Shown: piece by piece, positions 61,351 through 64,000 of the stretch
Layout of the letters: every line of letters starts with the position of its first letter
Position numbering within the stretch: position 1 is the first letter of the stretch
From: JAICUY01 sp963716585
Lineage (GTDB): Bacteria; Chloroflexota; Limnocylindria; QHBO01
NCBI GenBank assembly: GCA_963716585.1
Contig: CAVQTN010000002.1
Coordinates: 248,001-312,000 of the forward strand
DNA length: 64,000 nt
Reading direction: 5' to 3'
The notes under the pieces: generated by a model
Seen by the model: only the letters and a program-made list of their open reading frames with translations
Told to the model about the DNA's origin: nothing
Database searches by the model: none
Position numbers and translations under genes: made by a program

Positions 61351-64000
61351 TCAGCTGCAGCCGCTCGTGGCACCGCAGTTGATGCACTTGTAGCAGGACC
61401 CATTGCGGACCATGATCGAGCCGCAGTCCGTGCAGGCCGGCGAATCGGCTGTGTCGAAGACGACCGGCGCCTGCCCGGCATTCAGCCTCGCCTCGCGCGT
61501 CGCCGCAGCCGAGTTCTGCGCCACGATCTTCAACCCATCGAGCAGCCCCGACCCCGACTTCTCCGCCACCGGCCCTTCGAGAGCCACATCCGCTTCCGGT
61601 GAAGCCGCCACGGACCCTGACCCGGAGGCCGAGGAATCCGCTGGCGCCGCATCACCGGACGAAGACTGACCACTGCTCGAGGCATTGGCCTCGGTCGATG
61701 AGGTAGCCGCCGCGGGCGCCGCGCCGCCTGTCGGGGTGGTGCCCGTGGCGGCTCACATCACCCACCGCCACTGCATCGGTCAATGTCAGCTGCCTATCGA
61801 TGATCCCCACCTGGTGCTGTGCATCGGTATCCATGAACTTGGTGGCCATGTACCGGAAGATGTAGTCGACCAGCGACTTCGCCATGGGGATGTCCCGGTT
61901 GGTCGTGAACCCGGCCGGCTCGAAGCGCAGGTGGCTGAACTTGTTGACCAGGTCCTTCAAGGGCACGCCGTACTGCATCGCCACGCTGACCGCGGTGGCG
62001 AAGCTGTCCATCAGGCCACTGATGGTCGACCCCTCCTTGGCCATGCGCAGGAAGATCTCGCCGGGCTGTCCGTCCTCGTACAGGCCGATGGTCAGGTAGC
62101 CCTCGTGCCCGCCCACGTTGAACTTGTGGGTGATCGCGGCACGCTCGTCGGGCAGGCGTCGGCGCAGCGGCTTGTAGACCGTCTGCACTTCCGGTGTGGC
62201 CGCTGCCTTCGGCATCGGTCCCGCCGTCCTTCTTGGTGTTCAGCGGCTGTGAGCGCTTGGAGTTGTCGCGATAAACCGCGATGGCCTTGAGGCCCAGCTT
62301 CCAGCCGTCGATGTAGACCTGCGCGATCTCCGCCGGGGTCGAGTGCTCCGGCATGTTCACTGTCTTGCTGATGGCGCCCGAGATGAAGGGCTGCACCGCG
62401 GCCATCATCTTGAGGTGGCCGTTGTAGTGGATGCTGCGCGTGCCGTTGGCCGGCTTGAAGGCGCAGTCGAAGACCGCCAGGTGCTCGTCCTTGAGGTACG
62501 GTGCGCCCTCGATCGTCTCGTGCTCGTCGATGTAGGCGACGATCTCCTCCGCCTGCTTGGCGTCGTAGCCGAGCTTGCGCAGCGCGTTGGTGACGCCCTG
62601 GTTGACGATCTTGAGGTAGCCGCCGCCGACCAGCCGCTTGTACTTGATGAGCGCGATGTCCGGCTCGACGCCGGTCGTGTCGCAGTCCATCAAAAACGCG
62701 ATAGTGCCGGTTGGAGCGAGGACGCTGACCTGGCCGTTGCGGAAGCCGTGGCGCTCGCCCAGGGCGATGACCTCGTCCCAGGTGGTCAGTGCCGCATCGA
62801 GCATGTCCGTCGGCACCAGCTCACGGTTCATGCGGTAGGCCGCATCGCGATGCTGGTTCATGACCTTCAGGAACGGCTCACGATTGACGGCGTAGCCCTC
62901 GAACGGGCCACCCTGGTCGCGGCTGATGCGGGCTGACTGCAGCTCCGCCTCCGCTTGCATCAGCGCCGTGATGGCGCCCGCGTAGGCGCGACCGTCGTCG
63001 CTGTCGTAGGCCAGGCCGCGGTTCATGAGCAGCGCGCCGAGGTTGGCGTAGCCGATGCCGAGCGGCCGGAACTTGTGCGAGTTCTCCTCGATCTTGGCCG
63101 TCGGGTAGCTCGAGTTGCTGACCGTGATCTCCTGCGCGGTCAGGATGATGCGCACCGCGTGCTTGAAGTCCTCGATGGCGAATTCGCCGTCGTCCTTGAC
63201 GAACTTCATCAGGTTGAGGCTCGCCAGGTTGCAGGCCGAGTCGTCCAGGTAGAGGTACTCGGAGCATGGGTTCGAGGCGTTGATCGGCGCGGTGTTGGCG
63301 CTGGTGTGCCAGCGGTTGATGTTGTCGTGATACTGGATCCCCGGATCGCCGCACACCCAGGCCGCCTCGGCCATCTTGTTGAGCAGCGCGCGCGCCTTGA
63401 AGGTGTCGATCACCCGGCCATCGGTCACGGCGTGAGTGTTCCAGTCGGCGTCGGACTCGACGGCGTTCATGAACGCATCGGTCACCCGGACGGAGTTGTT
63501 CGAGTTCTGGAAGAAGACCGATTCGTAGGCGGCGCCCCCGTTGAAGTTGCCGTCGTACCCGGCGTCGATGAGGGCCCAGGCCTTCTTCTCCTCGACCAGC
63601 TTGCAGTCGACGAACGTCTCGATGTCCGGGTGGTCGGCGTTAAGGATGACCATCTTGGCCGCTCGGCGGGTCTTGCCGCCGGACTTGATGACGCCGGCGA
63701 AGGCATCGAAGCCCTTCATGAAGCTGACCGGGCCCGATGCCTCGCCGCCGCCCCTGAGGCTTTCCTTGCTGGAGCGGATGGTCGACAGGTTGGAGCCGGT
63801 GCCCGAGCCGAACTTGAAGAGCATGCCCTCGGTCTTGGCCAGGCCCAGGATGCGACTCCATGGTGTCCTCGACCGAGTTGATGAAGCAGGCGCAGCACTG
63901 CGGGTGCTCGTCGATGCCGACGTTGAACCAGACGGGCAGTTGAACGCGGCGCGCTGCTTGAGCAGGATGTCGGTCAGCTCGGCGTGGAAGGTGTCGGCGG
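61351..64000 (-). CDS. nrdJ: Adenosylcobalamin-dependent ribonucleotide reductase (5' end outside window; at least five frameshifts)
   Basis: The gene enters at the right edge and ends at 61351. Frames in order: FHAELTDILLKQRAAFN, then VWFNVGIDEHPQCCACFINSVEDTME (first redox Cys), then FGSGTGSNLSTIRSSKESLRGGG, NPCSEYLYLDDSACNLASLNL (NxCxE catalytic triad), VLAPTGTIAFLMDCDTTGVEPD and HSTPAEIAQVYIDGWKLGLKAIAVYRDNSKRSQPL; then FNVGGHEGYLTIGLYEDGQPGEIFLRMAKEGSTISGLMDSFA; and the tail ACTDCGSIMVRNGSCYKCINCGATSGC, whose Cys pairs pass electrons to the active site. Class II enzymes reduce ribonucleotides with or without oxygen. Shifts lie near 63950, 63855, 62215, 61755 and 61640. The gene is essential, so these are almost certainly consensus errors. 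Confidence 0.93.

Overview
The window is 64 kb of a bacterial chromosome, mostly high GC, with short intergenic gaps and many ATGA-type gene overlaps. The gene set includes an adenosylcobalamin-dependent (class II) ribonucleotide reductase, a phosphofructokinase with pyrophosphate-type residues, an F420-type nitroreductase-fold protein, several lipoproteins and large zinc-ribbon/cyclase/AAA regulators. This fits a Chloroflexota lineage (Limnocylindria-like soil or freshwater groups); a high-GC actinobacterium is the alternative. The placement is an inference from gene content. No rRNA, tRNA or CRISPR array was recognised.

Layout. 1-4 kb: a polyol-phosphate surface-polymer module (SDR reductase, IspD/TarI-like cytidylyltransferase, two TagB/TagF-like transferases). 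4-14.7 kb: MFS exporter, PPi-type PFK, a tiny zinc-ribbon protein behind a near-leaderless promoter, MsrA, a secreted Asp-box protein, a TSUP permease, a DrrAB-type ABC exporter, and a META lipoprotein. Two copies of a roughly 105-bp element with terminal inverted repeats lie in intergenic DNA here. 14.7-24 kb: two giant paralogous cyclase/AAA/TPR proteins plus small enzymes. 24-38 kb: a DUF4331 / TPR / NicO metal-transporter operon, DedA, SnoaL and DUF1801 proteins, an array of TGAGTCA palindromes, lipoproteins, OsmC, a VapBC-type module, a membrane cyclase, an Imm5-like protein and CopD-like membrane proteins. 38-41 kb: an FAD monooxygenase, small membrane and cupin genes. 41-46 kb: a frameshift-ridden Type III restriction-modification locus preceded by an 81-residue stump of a different DNA methyltransferase. 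46-60.5 kb: a visibly more AT-rich catabolic island. 61.3-64 kb: NrdJ, running off the right edge.

The catabolic island is the most coherent accessory system. A divergent promoter region next to an IclR regulator separates two gene sets. Leftward: IclR, asparaginase, a type-1 periplasmic binding protein, an MDR dehydrogenase, an RbsC-like permease, a PEP-mutase/isocitrate-lyase family enzyme, a hydantoinase, an RbsA-like ATPase and a cyclase-family amidase. Rightward: an Asp/Glu-type racemase, an N-acyl-D-amino-acid deacylase and an allantoinase/dihydroorotase-like amidohydrolase. Together they look like import and stepwise opening, racemisation and deamidation of a cyclic amide, ureide or N-acyl-D-amino acid. 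The true substrate is unknown.

A caution applies to everything right of about 41 kb. Single-base frameshifts are rare in the first 40.5 kb (five clear cases) but exceed thirty in the last 23 kb, including at least five in nrdJ, an essential housekeeping gene. Much of the apparent gene decay there is therefore probably consensus error, so split genes are annotated as single loci. A degenerate tyrosine-recombinase-like fragment may mark the right border of the island.
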